NCBI GenBank assembly: GCA_036960565.1
Contig: JBALXQ010000001.1
Coordinates: forward strand, 1-64,000
Direction: 5' to 3'
DNA from: Bermanella sp036960565
GTDB taxonomy: Bacteria > Pseudomonadota > Gammaproteobacteria > Pseudomonadales > Oceanobacteraceae
Length of the DNA: 64,000 nt
The position numbers and the translations under genes were made by a program. The notes under the pieces were generated by a model. It was given only the letters and a program-made list of their open reading frames with translations, was not told the DNA's origin and did not search any database. Of the stretch, positions 25,297 through 32,108 are shown piece by piece. Numbering within the stretch: the first letter of the stretch is position 1; the number at the start of each line of letters is the position of its first letter.

Positions 25297-26190
25297 ATGG
25301 ATATAAGTTTTATAGTTGGGATGTTTGGAAGTGTTGCTTCTGTATTTGCTGTTTTCTTAATCACTAAATTCTTGCAACAAGGGCGAGTAGAGTCCTCGCT
25401 AACTCGTAAAGAAGTCGAATTCCTTAAAGAGGAGTTGAGAGAAGCGCAGAAATTTACTGACAGCAGGCCGAAAGATGTAATTAATCTCATCAATTCACTT
25501 CAGAGTGAAGTTAGCAGTATAAGAAACGAGTTGACTCATCTTAACGACGAAGATCGACTAGAAATTGTACACGGCCTAAAAGAGAGTTTGACCACCTCTT
25601 CAGCGAAGGATGTTCTTGAGTCAATAAAGAAAGAGGTTTCAGAGGAGCTTGATAAGAACTTTAAAAATTCAGCGATAGAAGCAAACTTTGAAAATACTAT
25701 CAGCAGATTACGAGAAGAACTTTACTCTCTTACCAAACGCGGAAATCTAAACCTAGCTATTGGAATTGTTACTACTATTGTAGGCCTAACTTTGCTTGGA
25801 ATATTTGTTCTTTCTGCACCAATTTCATTTAAAGAGCCCATTGATTTTATAGAGAGTTTTGTACCGAGATTTTCTTTGGTTGTTTTCATCGAAATTTTTG
25901 CGTATTTCTTTCTTCGTTTGTATAAAGATACTCTTGCAGAAATCAAATACTTTCAAAATGAAATTACTAATGTAGAGTCAAAACATCTTGCGGTAGCGCT
26001 GGCAATTAACAATAGTTCGGAAGAAGGCGTGCTTAACTCAATTGAAAATCTAGTTAAAACTGAAAGAAATCATATACTTGAAAAAGGGCAAACAACGGTA
26101 GAGATAGAGAAGGCCAGAACGGAGCAGCAGTTGACAAATTCTGTTATGGATAAATTGGGCTCAGTGTTTTCAAAAAGCCCTAACAAATAA
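25297..26190 (+). CDS. Cassette 4: coiled-coil membrane protein
   Basis: A 297-residue membrane protein. Residues 5-25 form a first helix (FIVGMFGSVASVFAVFLITKFL). A long, highly charged coiled-coil region follows (residues ~30-145), then two more membrane segments (LNLAIGIVTTIVGLTLLGIFV and FSLVVFIEIFAYFFLRL) and a second coiled-coil tail. No enzymatic motif is visible. The layout recalls phage-defence or membrane-sensor proteins, but nothing specific supports that. The gene ends six bases after the start core of its attC. Confidence 0.65.
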   Translation: MDISFIVGMFGSVASVFAVFLITKFLQQGRVESSLTRKEVEFLKEELREAQKFTDSRPKDVINLINSLQSEVSSIRNELTHLNDEDRLEIVHGLKESLTTSSAKDVLESIKKEVSEELDKNFKNSAIEANFENTISRLREELYSLTKRGNLNLAIGIVTTIVGLTLLGIFVLSAPISFKEPIDFIESFVPRFSLVVFIEIFAYFFLRLYKDTLAEIKYFQNEITNVESKHLAVALAINNSSEEGVLNSIENLVKTERNHILEKGQTTVEIEKARTEQQLTNSVMDKLGSVFSKSPNK

Positions 26191-26254
26191 AGGCATGGGA
26201 CGTAAAAATCGCCGCTTCGCTCTGGTTTTTACGCCCATGCTTTAGGCGTTATGT
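26178..26254 (+). other. attC site closing cassette 4
   Basis: A 77-bp site from CCCTAAC (26178-26184) to GTTATGT (26248-26254). The arms pair well (GCATGGG with CCCATGC, CGTAAAAA with TTTTTACG) apart from one extrahelical base, with GCTTCGCT at the tip. This is the best-formed attC stem in the array. Confidence 0.9.
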
Positions 26255-26291
26255 GAATAATAAGCTAGCAAACCTCTAGGATTTAATCCGT

Positions 26292-26927
26292 ATGATCAAA
26301 GTAATAAAAGACGATTTGATCCAGACATCGCCTTTCCGAGGAGGGTATGTTGCATCGCATGCATATCTACTTAAACATCCCAATGGAAACATTCTTTTCT
26401 ACAATACGGGCGACCAGGCATCTTTAGATTTAATCGAGAAGGAAGGTGGTTTCGCATATCAAGTATTGAGTCATCGTGACGAATCGGGGCCTAATTTGAG
26501 CAACCTGAAGAAACGCTTTGGTTCGAAACTAGTAGCTAGTGAAATGGAAGCTCCGTTCATTGAAAGCGCCGTCGACGTAGTGCTATCCAATTTAACATCT
26601 ACGTTTAGCGACGCTCACAAAGACGTCGTAGTATTGCATACTCCAGGTCATACTAATGGATCGTTGTGTGTGTACTACAATTCTCCCGTTACTGGTTTGT
26701 TGTATCTATTCACAGGCGATACTTTATGGAAAAATGGCACTGCGTGGGACACGTTTCTATTCCCCGGTGTAAGCTCTAGAGAAGATTTGAGTGCCAGCTT
26801 GAGCAAAATACTGAGAAACCTGAATCCGAACTTGGTGATTGGGAGTGCGTTTAGTGGCAGTGAAGACGGATATTCTGAATTGGAAAATACCGACGAATGG
26901 CTGAAAATAATCGATAACAACCTTTAA
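26292..26927 (+). CDS. Cassette 5: MBL-fold protein with a degenerate metal motif
   Basis: A 211-residue protein with the metallo-beta-lactamase fold. The strand order is right: ASHAYLLKHPNGNILFYNTGD, the strand before the motif, then VVVLHTPGHTNGSLCVYY and LFTGDTLWKNG, ending in NLVIGSAFSGSEDG. The usual HxHxDH loop reads LSHRDESGPN, so the first and last His are missing and only one His plus Asp remain. Hydrolase activity is therefore doubtful, although related HRD-type members exist. About 120 bp of non-coding sequence lies between the stop and its attC. Confidence 0.8.
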   Translation: MIKVIKDDLIQTSPFRGGYVASHAYLLKHPNGNILFYNTGDQASLDLIEKEGGFAYQVLSHRDESGPNLSNLKKRFGSKLVASEMEAPFIESAVDVVLSNLTSTFSDAHKDVVVLHTPGHTNGSLCVYYNSPVTGLLYLFTGDTLWKNGTAWDTFLFPGVSSREDLSASLSKILRNLNPNLVIGSAFSGSEDGYSELENTDEWLKIIDNNL

Positions 26928-27051
26928 AAAATTCGCTCATTCTTGTCCCCGTTGAATATATTTGTTCTTAAGAAAGGTTTAAAGGTGTCGGAGGAGTTAA
27001 AGATTGACCAAAGGAAAAAAATTACTCTGATCCCAGTTATTCTTAGTACGC

Positions 27052-27106
27052 ACATAACAAGCAAAGGCTGTGGACTACTTCGCAGCCACAGCTTTGGGCG
27101 TTAGGA
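27052..27106 (+). other. attC site closing cassette 5
   Basis: A compact 55-bp site from ACATAAC (27052-27058) to GTTAGGA (27100-27106). GGCTGTGG and CCACAGC pair, closed by CTACTTCGCAG. The left heptamer is the exact complement of the GTTATGT that opens cassette 5. Confidence 0.88.
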
Positions 27107-27136
27107 GTACCAGATTGCTCGTAGACATGGGATATT

Positions 27137-27739
27137 ATGGATAAACTAGATTTTTCTACACCAGAAGCCTTGATCCTTTCTCTATCTGTAGTGATGCTCT
27201 CCTTTATAGGTAGTTTTCTTGCTTCATATATGAAGAAAAAGGGACTGAATTATGCAACGAAAGATGATTTCGAAAGTTTGCTGGAACAAACAAAAAAGAC
27301 CACTGAAGAAACTGAAAATATAAAGCATGAAATAGCCCAATTAAATTGGGCGGGCCAAAGGCAATGGCAACTTAAAGAAAAATACTATGAAAGCATACTT
27401 GAGAATATATTTAAGTTAAAAATCACTTTAGAAGAGCGAAGTGACTACTTTATTGACCCGAAATCTAGATATGATCCCGATAATATGGATACCGAACATT
27501 ATCAAATTCAGAGCCAACGTGGAAATGAAGCCTTAGAGATAATTCAAAGGTTATCTGGGCCTGGCGCGATTGTTATATCACAAGCATCCATTGAGGCGCT
27601 GAAGGTATTTAACGGAGAAATGTGGTACAGCAAAGGCTTTGGCATGGGCCAGTATGAATATGTTTCTGACTCTCTCAAGGCCGTGGATACAGTTTATGGA
27701 ATTGTGTTGCAAGCAGCCAAAGTTGATCTTGCAGGATAA
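27137..27739 (+). CDS. Cassette 6: membrane-anchored helical protein
   Basis: A 200-residue protein. One N-terminal membrane helix (residues ~10-32, ALILSLSVVMLSFIGSFLA) is followed by a coiled-coil rich in Lys, Thr and Glu, then a helical domain with the pattern WxxQRQWQLKEKYYESILEN that I know from accessory-region proteins of unknown function. A late SQASIEALKVFNGEMW segment completes it. The gene begins 31 bp after the cassette's GTTAGGA core. Function unknown. Confidence 0.65.
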   Translation: MDKLDFSTPEALILSLSVVMLSFIGSFLASYMKKKGLNYATKDDFESLLEQTKKTTEETENIKHEIAQLNWAGQRQWQLKEKYYESILENIFKLKITLEERSDYFIDPKSRYDPDNMDTEHYQIQSQRGNEALEIIQRLSGPGAIVISQASIEALKVFNGEMWYSKGFGMGQYEYVSDSLKAVDTVYGIVLQAAKVDLAG

Positions 27740-27741
27740 AC

Positions 27742-27798
27742 TCCTAACAATACGCTTAAATGCGTTCCGGCCAAAAAGACGGCCTCCACTGGACGTGC
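27742..27798 (+). other. Left arm of a broken attC closing cassette 6
   Basis: TCCTAAC (27742-27748) is the exact complement of the GTTAGGA that opens cassette 6, followed by AATACGCTTAAATGCG and an inner GGCC...GGCC hairpin. The expected right arm, which should mirror CGCTTAAATGCG and end in GGCGTTA, is absent. The site therefore looks truncated. Confidence 0.55.
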
Positions 27799-27813
27799 TA
27801 TACGTGCCATTCG

Positions 27814-27859
27814 GGTCAAGTCTTGCGTTTTGACTAGGCGCACAATGCAAGACTTGACC
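27814..27859. repeat. 13-bp inverted repeat inside the broken attC
   Basis: GGTCAAGTCTTGC pairs exactly with GCAAGACTTGACC across a 20-nt loop that includes TGACTAGGCGC. It occupies the place where the right arm of the cassette 6 attC should be. It could be a terminator, a small palindromic element or a REP-like unit; no transposase gene is near. Confidence 0.6.
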
Positions 27860-27905
27860 TCTTAAATATTCTATAGATAAGCTAAATGACAAGATTAAAA
27901 GATAG

Positions 27906-27924
27906 ACATAATAAAATGTTAAGT
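27906..27924 (+). other. Variant short junction before cassette 7
   Basis: ACATAATAAAATGTTAAGT resembles the 19-nt junctions upstream, differing by AAT in place of GCT and by the final heptamer GTTAAGT. It may open cassette 7, whose own expected end (ACTTAAC) is not found, so this boundary is uncertain. Confidence 0.35.
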
Positions 27925-27928
27925 ACCT

Positions 27929-28420
27929 ATGAAGATTATAGCTAAGTCCATAATATGCCTACTACTCTTTTGTGGGATTGCATATTCAGGGAAACAAACA
28001 ATGAGTGAGCAGGAAGCACAGAAAATTTGGGGTGAATACCACGAGAGGATTAAAAGTCGCCGTCTTGCTGAAGCTAAAATCATTAACTTAGAGTTAGAGA
28101 AGAATTCAATTACTAGGGAAATTGATTTGATTCTAGACTTTAGTTTTTTCACAAAAGATGAGGCGGGAGCGAAAGGTATTCAATATCAACTTAGCGAAAA
28201 CTATGAAATGTCCATTACTAAAAATGGAGTGTATTGGATCATAGACGGTACATCCCGACCATATGTCGTAAATTTTACAAGTGAGCAGCATCTAGGCTGG
28301 GTTGGGTTTATGCATGATGTAGCACTATCTTATGGTTGTATCTTTAGCACTTGGTCAATTACAGAACCAAAAAATAAACATGTTTGGTCAAATGAAAATA
28401 TTGAAACCGACTTCGATTAA
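27929..28420 (+). CDS. Cassette 7: exported protein of unknown function
   Basis: A 163-residue protein with an N-terminal signal peptide (MKIIAKSIICLLLFCGIAYSG) lacking a proper lipobox. The mature part starts with a charged helix (SEQEAQKIWGEYHERIKSRR), then mixed strands, and ends IETDFD. No domain is recognisable. It starts 5 bp after the short junction and lies in the same orientation as the rest of the array. Confidence 0.6.
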   Translation: MKIIAKSIICLLLFCGIAYSGKQTMSEQEAQKIWGEYHERIKSRRLAEAKIINLELEKNSITREIDLILDFSFFTKDEAGAKGIQYQLSENYEMSITKNGVYWIIDGTSRPYVVNFTSEQHLGWVGFMHDVALSYGCIFSTWSITEPKNKHVWSNENIETDFD

Positions 28421-28430
28421 AACAGCATTA

Positions 28431-28472
28431 ACCAATGCGCAGCAAGTTCGCCGGTTATGGTAAACGTTATTT
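28431..28472 (+). other. Possible attC remnant between cassettes 7 and 8
   Basis: CATTAAC near 28430 and GTTATTT at 28466-28472 could be the ends of a degraded site, with AATGCGCAGC and TTCGCCGG between them. The arms do not pair well and the heptamers do not complement any cassette start. Weak call. Confidence 0.25.
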
Positions 28473-28473
28473 C

Positions 28474-28893
28474 ATGAAAATATTCTCAATTCCTATATTA
28501 CTTGTCCTATCAGCTTGTTCTGGCCTCTCAGATGTAGAACATAAAATTGTGGGCTATTGGGAATGGGAGCTAATTAGTGGTGGTTTCAAGGAGTCAGGCT
28601 TCTTAGATTTACGTTCTGATCGATCTCATGGATACGAGATTAATCATAAAAACCCAATAGAGTTACTTTGTGAAAAATACTCTCATAGCGAGTTAAGTTA
28701 TTGGAGAATCAAAGATGGAAAAGTATGTACAGCAAAAGAATGGAGCCGCGATTCAATTTTTCTAAAAACCGAAGTTACTAAAGAAATATGCAGATGGGAT
28801 GTTGTAGTTGATTCTGATGGAAAGACTTATTTGGAAATAGATAGTGGGTTCAAGAACCCAAAAATAAGAGTTGAAAGGAGTGCAAAAATTTAA
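28474..28893 (+). CDS. Cassette 8: small lipoprotein
   Basis: A 139-residue lipoprotein with lipobox LSAC (MKIFSIPILLVLSACSG). An upstream in-frame ATG at 28435 would add 13 residues before the signal peptide and is less likely. The mature protein opens VEHKIVGYWEWELISGG and continues with alternating strands, resembling small lipocalin-like lipoproteins, but no family is certain. It is the last gene before the right inverted repeat. Confidence 0.65.
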   Translation: MKIFSIPILLVLSACSGLSDVEHKIVGYWEWELISGGFKESGFLDLRSDRSHGYEINHKNPIELLCEKYSHSELSYWRIKDGKVCTAKEWSRDSIFLKTEVTKEICRWDVVVDSDGKTYLEIDSGFKNPKIRVERSAKI

Positions 28894-28925
28894 GCACAGT
28901 CACGATTCCCTTGATGATGAAGACT

Positions 28926-29145
28926 AAACACAACCGTACCGATAACTATTTTGACGTTAGCCTTCAGCGAAAGCACTTGCCTTGTGCATTGTCTATCCCA
29001 CACGACGTGGGATAAGGGCCGTAAGATATGGACATCTGTTTGGCCCGTGGCAATCGAAGCAAGGTAAGGGATTGAGCGATCAGAGGGCGGAGGAAGGACG
29101 GGGGATGTAAAGGGGACCACCCCTTTGAAAGAAAACCGTACTAGC
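28926..29145 (-). repeat. Right ~220-bp inverted repeat of the cassette island
   Basis: The mirror copy of 23274-23493. It ends 28 bp or more before the flavoprotein's terminator. The rest of 28894-29255 holds only this repeat and that terminator; no gene is seen. Confidence 0.88.
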
Positions 29146-29201
29146 TGTCACTGTGCAAGTATTAAAAAAGTTCAGGTTTGTGCTCAGTCTTGCACTTCTT
29201 C

Positions 29202-29236
29202 AAAAAAATAGCAGGCACTAAACCACCTGCTATTTT
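29202..29236 (-). terminator. Terminator of the nitronate monooxygenase-like gene
   Basis: AAAATAGCAGG (29205-29215) pairs with CCTGCTATTTT (29226-29236) across a 10-nt loop, with a T run on the minus strand. It is 20 bp past the minus-strand stop. Confidence 0.85.
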
Positions 29237-29255
29237 AGTTCTAAACTAAAAGACG

Positions 29256-30224
29256 TTAAGCCACTACAGCCGCCAGTCTTTCAGTAATAATCGCACGAGC
29301 ATCATCGGCAATCTCTTTTACCAACTCCTCACAAGTAGGCACGTTCTTAACTAGGCCGCCACTCATACCAAAAGTCACCATGCCTGCATTGACATCGCCA
29401 GTAGTCCAAGCTAGTTCCTGATTTTTGCCAGACACAAAGTGGTGAATATCAGCAAACTCGCCGCCTTCTTTTTCAACTTCCTGTACTTTCAGGGCGATTT
29501 CGTTTTTAAATACACGAGCGGTATTTTTAAACTTACGGAAGATCAAGGTAGAGTCGGTTTCTTTCATGTTAACAATGGCTTGTTTAACATTTTCGTGTAC
29601 CGGTGCTTCTTGAGTGGCCACAAAACGTGTTCCCATGTTAATGCCATCAGCGCCTAATGCTAACGCGGCTGCTAGGCCACGACCATCTGCAATGCCGCCC
29701 GATGCCAATATAGGAATGGTTAATTTATCGGCCGCTGCAGGAATTAATATTAGCCCTGGAATATCTTCTTCACCTGGGTGACCGGCGCATTCAAAACCAT
29801 CAATGCTCACCGCTGCTACACCAATTCTTTCGGCTTTTAAGGCATGACGTACTGCCACGCACTTGTGAATCACTTTAATGTCGTGGGCATTAAACTTTTC
29901 CATGAACGGCTCTGGGCTGCGACCGGCTGTTTCAACAATTTTCACGCCGCTTGCACAAATTACATCTACGTAATCATCGTAGTTAATGGCGGTGGCTACT
30001 ACACCTACGGTTAGGTTTACCGCAAAAGGTTTGTCGGTAAGGGACTGGCACTTTTCAATTTCGGCTTTTAGCAATTCTGGGGTAGGCAAGGTTAGGGCGG
30101 TCATAATGCCCAAGCCACCTGCATTCGATACAGCCGCTGCCAGTTCTGCGGTGCCAACACGCATCATGCCGCCACATACGATTGGGTACTTAATGCCTAG
30201 CAATTCAGTTAAACGTGTTTTCAT
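29256..30224 (-). CDS. Nitronate monooxygenase-like FMN protein (NPD family)
   Basis: A 322-residue TIM-barrel flavoprotein of the nitronate monooxygenase/2-nitropropane dioxygenase family. Motifs include KYPIVCGGMMRVGTAELAAAVSNAGGLG, the later GFECAGHPGE loop, and the FMN phosphate site ILASGGIADGRGLAAALALGADG. Such enzymes oxidise propionate-3-nitronate or act as enoyl reductases. The frame is open to 30362, but ATG 30224 (MKTRLTELLGIKYP) has a clear AAGGA site 8 nt upstream and matches the family start. A divergent AraC gene sits 274 bp away and may control it. Confidence 0.88.
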   Translation of the reverse strand: MKTRLTELLGIKYPIVCGGMMRVGTAELAAAVSNAGGLGIMTALTLPTPELLKAEIEKCQSLTDKPFAVNLTVGVVATAINYDDYVDVICASGVKIVETAGRSPEPFMEKFNAHDIKVIHKCVAVRHALKAERIGVAAVSIDGFECAGHPGEEDIPGLILIPAAADKLTIPILASGGIADGRGLAAALALGADGINMGTRFVATQEAPVHENVKQAIVNMKETDSTLIFRKFKNTARVFKNEIALKVQEVEKEGGEFADIHHFVSGKNQELAWTTGDVNAGMVTFGMSGGLVKNVPTCEELVKEIADDARAIITERLAAVVA

Positions 30225-30498
30225 GATTTTTTCCTTGAATGCAATTGCCGCCGCTGTATCAGTTATTTCGCGACGTTGTGGGTGATATACCGTGGCCCAT
30301 TGGTGCAGCAGGGCCAATGTGTCATTTAGGTACATTGGTTTTAATGCGCTTATTATGTGCAAGCACAGGGCATTTCGGAATGACCGCGATATACAGAGTA
30401 GTTGATACTTTATAACAATTTGGCGGGGTTTTATGGCATATTATAGGGCCGTATTTGGCGGTATCTGTGGTTAATAATTAAGAGAAAGCTAAAAAAGT

Positions 30499-31521
30499 AT
30501 GGCAACCACCGACAAAAAGGCCCTGTCTTTCAATATTTCATTCATTAACAACATTATATCCAAGGTATCTCTGGCCCCCGATGTTATTGATACCTTGTTA
30601 TATGAATGTCGTATTCCTAAACATCTATTACAGGAGCCCAATGCCCGAGTGCCCTTGGTACAACTGGCTAAGCTCGCCAGTTGTTTAATTAACGCTTCGG
30701 GCGATGAGTTACTCGGGCACGCTAAAGAACCGGTACCGTTGGGGAGCCTGTCATTACTGGTGCACTGGCTAATAACGGCTAAAACCATGGGGCAGGTACT
30801 TGAGCGCTTAGAGAGGTTTTATCAGATAGTGGGTAAAGGGCCGGCTATTTATACACAGGATAAAGGAGAGCTAGTGCATTTAACGCTTGTTCCCGCCAGC
30901 AACACTAATCGCTATATAGCGGAAAATATTTTCTTTGAGGTGCACCGAATACTCAGTTGGTTAAGCCGCGAAATTATCACTATTCACCATATTAAGTTTA
31001 ACTACCCCAAACCGCTCCATGCACAAGACTATCGGGCCGTGTATTACGGAGCCCCCATTTCATTTAATAGTGATGGTGCCAGCATGAGCTTATCTCGGTC
31101 TCTATTGCAAAAACCGGTTAGGCAAGACCAGGCCAGTTTAAAAGAATTACTGAAGGACCCGTTTTATGAGTTGTACCTGCTTGAATTTAAATCCTACAGC
31201 TGGGCCTCTAGAGTGGCCAACGAAATTAACCAACAACTTCAAGCCCTGCCAACGTTGCCGCAACTTGCCAAGGTTTTGAAAGTAAAACCCTATACCTTAC
31301 AGCGCCGCTTAACCGATGAGGGCACCAGTTACCTCACCATTAAAAATCATCTTAAACGAGATTCCGCCATCGAATTATTAATCAACACCGAACTCACCAT
31401 TGAAGAAATTAGTGTAAAACTGGGTTTTTCAGAAACCAGCCCATTCACTCGCACCTTTAAACAATGGACCGGCGTTCCGCCCAGTGCCTATCGAAAACAT
31501 CAAAAAACGTTTGTGCAATAG
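30499..31521 (+). CDS. AraC family regulator with Arabinose_bd-type N domain
   Basis: A 340-residue AraC regulator. Residues ~30-220 form the OruR/ArcR-like ligand-binding domain (PF12625 type), and the C terminus carries two helix-turn-helix motifs ending in the signature LGFSETSPFTRTFKQWTGVPPSAYR. It is divergent from the flavoprotein gene. Three other regulators with this architecture occur in the window (37 kb and 58 kb), which suggests a common style of lipid- or hydrocarbon-responsive control in this genome. The ligand is unknown. Confidence 0.88.
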   Translation: MATTDKKALSFNISFINNIISKVSLAPDVIDTLLYECRIPKHLLQEPNARVPLVQLAKLASCLINASGDELLGHAKEPVPLGSLSLLVHWLITAKTMGQVLERLERFYQIVGKGPAIYTQDKGELVHLTLVPASNTNRYIAENIFFEVHRILSWLSREIITIHHIKFNYPKPLHAQDYRAVYYGAPISFNSDGASMSLSRSLLQKPVRQDQASLKELLKDPFYELYLLEFKSYSWASRVANEINQQLQALPTLPQLAKVLKVKPYTLQRRLTDEGTSYLTIKNHLKRDSAIELLINTELTIEEISVKLGFSETSPFTRTFKQWTGVPPSAYRKHQKTFVQ

Positions 31522-31562
31522 GGGTAGGAAGCGGCTTATTTAATTGCATTTGAATGTAAGTA

Positions 31563-32108
31563 TTACCGAAAACCCTCGTGTACCGGCGTAGCCTCATGAA
31601 CAAGATTAAAGTGACACTGAATACAGGTTTTTTCATTTTTATAAGATTGGGCATGGGCTCTTTGCCCCATAAAGCTGGCCACAGCAATACGTTTTAAATC
31701 GTGGCAGTGTCTGCAAGCTTGGCTATCATTCGCAAGCATTTCTTCTCTTACTTTTTTAGCTAGCCTTGGCTTTATCTCCTGCCAGTTTTCAGGTTTTGAA
31801 AAATCGTGGCTTAATTCAGAAATCATATCTATTGCACCACTTTTCACATGCACCCAGGTTGCTGGTACTAGGTCGTGGGGAATATGGCAATCGCCACAGT
31901 CAGCCAATACTCCGCTGGCGTTACTGCGATGGACGGACATTTTATACGTGGCATCTTCAGCAATATAACGTTTCATGGAATGACAGCTGTTGGCACAAAA
32001 TGCTTCGGTTGAGGTGATTTTATCTACTTGCTCGGCGGCCAATGTTGCCAGTACGCCTATCACTAAGCCCGCTAACAACATCGCAAGGAGCAAATTACGG
32101 TGTGTCAT
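31563..32108 (-). CDS. NapC/NirT-type membrane tetraheme cytochrome c
   Basis: A 181-residue quinol-dehydrogenase-type cytochrome anchored by one N-terminal helix (LLLAMLLAGLVIGVLATLA). Four heme sites follow: CANSCH, CGDCH, CRHCH and CIQCH. The first is CX3CH, one residue longer than the usual CXXCH, and is followed by SM as in NapC/NirT proteins. It should take electrons from the quinone pool and pass them to the octaheme cytochrome encoded directly upstream, whose stop it overlaps by 14 bp. ATG 32108 is preferred over the TTG at 32132. Confidence 0.88.
   Translation of the reverse strand: MTHRNLLLAMLLAGLVIGVLATLAAEQVDKITSTEAFCANSCHSMKRYIAEDATYKMSVHRSNASGVLADCGDCHIPHDLVPATWVHVKSGAIDMISELSHDFSKPENWQEIKPRLAKKVREEMLANDSQACRHCHDLKRIAVASFMGQRAHAQSYKNEKTCIQCHFNLVHEATPVHEGFR

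Larger units (their letters stand above)
23274..29145. mobile_element. Integrase-less integron cassette array (CALIN) flanked by inverted repeats
   Basis: Eight small genes all face the same way. Most have no promoter visible, and they are separated by attC sites or attC remnants. Two ~220-bp inverted repeats enclose the array. No IntI gene is present in the window. Cassette boundaries are supported by base complementarity. Cassette 1 opens GTTATAC and ends GTATAAC. Cassette 4 opens GTTAGGG and ends CCCTAAC. Cassette 5 opens GTTATGT and ends ACATAAC. Cassettes 2 and 3 open GTTATGT and end ACATAAT, one base off. Cassette 6 opens GTTAGGA and ends TCCTAAC. I found no target-site duplication outside the repeats. 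The unit is most likely inserted between the LysR gene and the flavoprotein gene. Confidence 0.8.

Noticed and set aside
28890..29120. Apparent 76-residue minus-strand protein in the right repeat
   Set aside because: It is the mirror of the left-repeat frame and has the same problems.
23240..29180. Target-site duplication at the ends of the cassette island
   Set aside because: The bases flanking the two repeats (GATATT before the left, GTCAC after the right) do not match.
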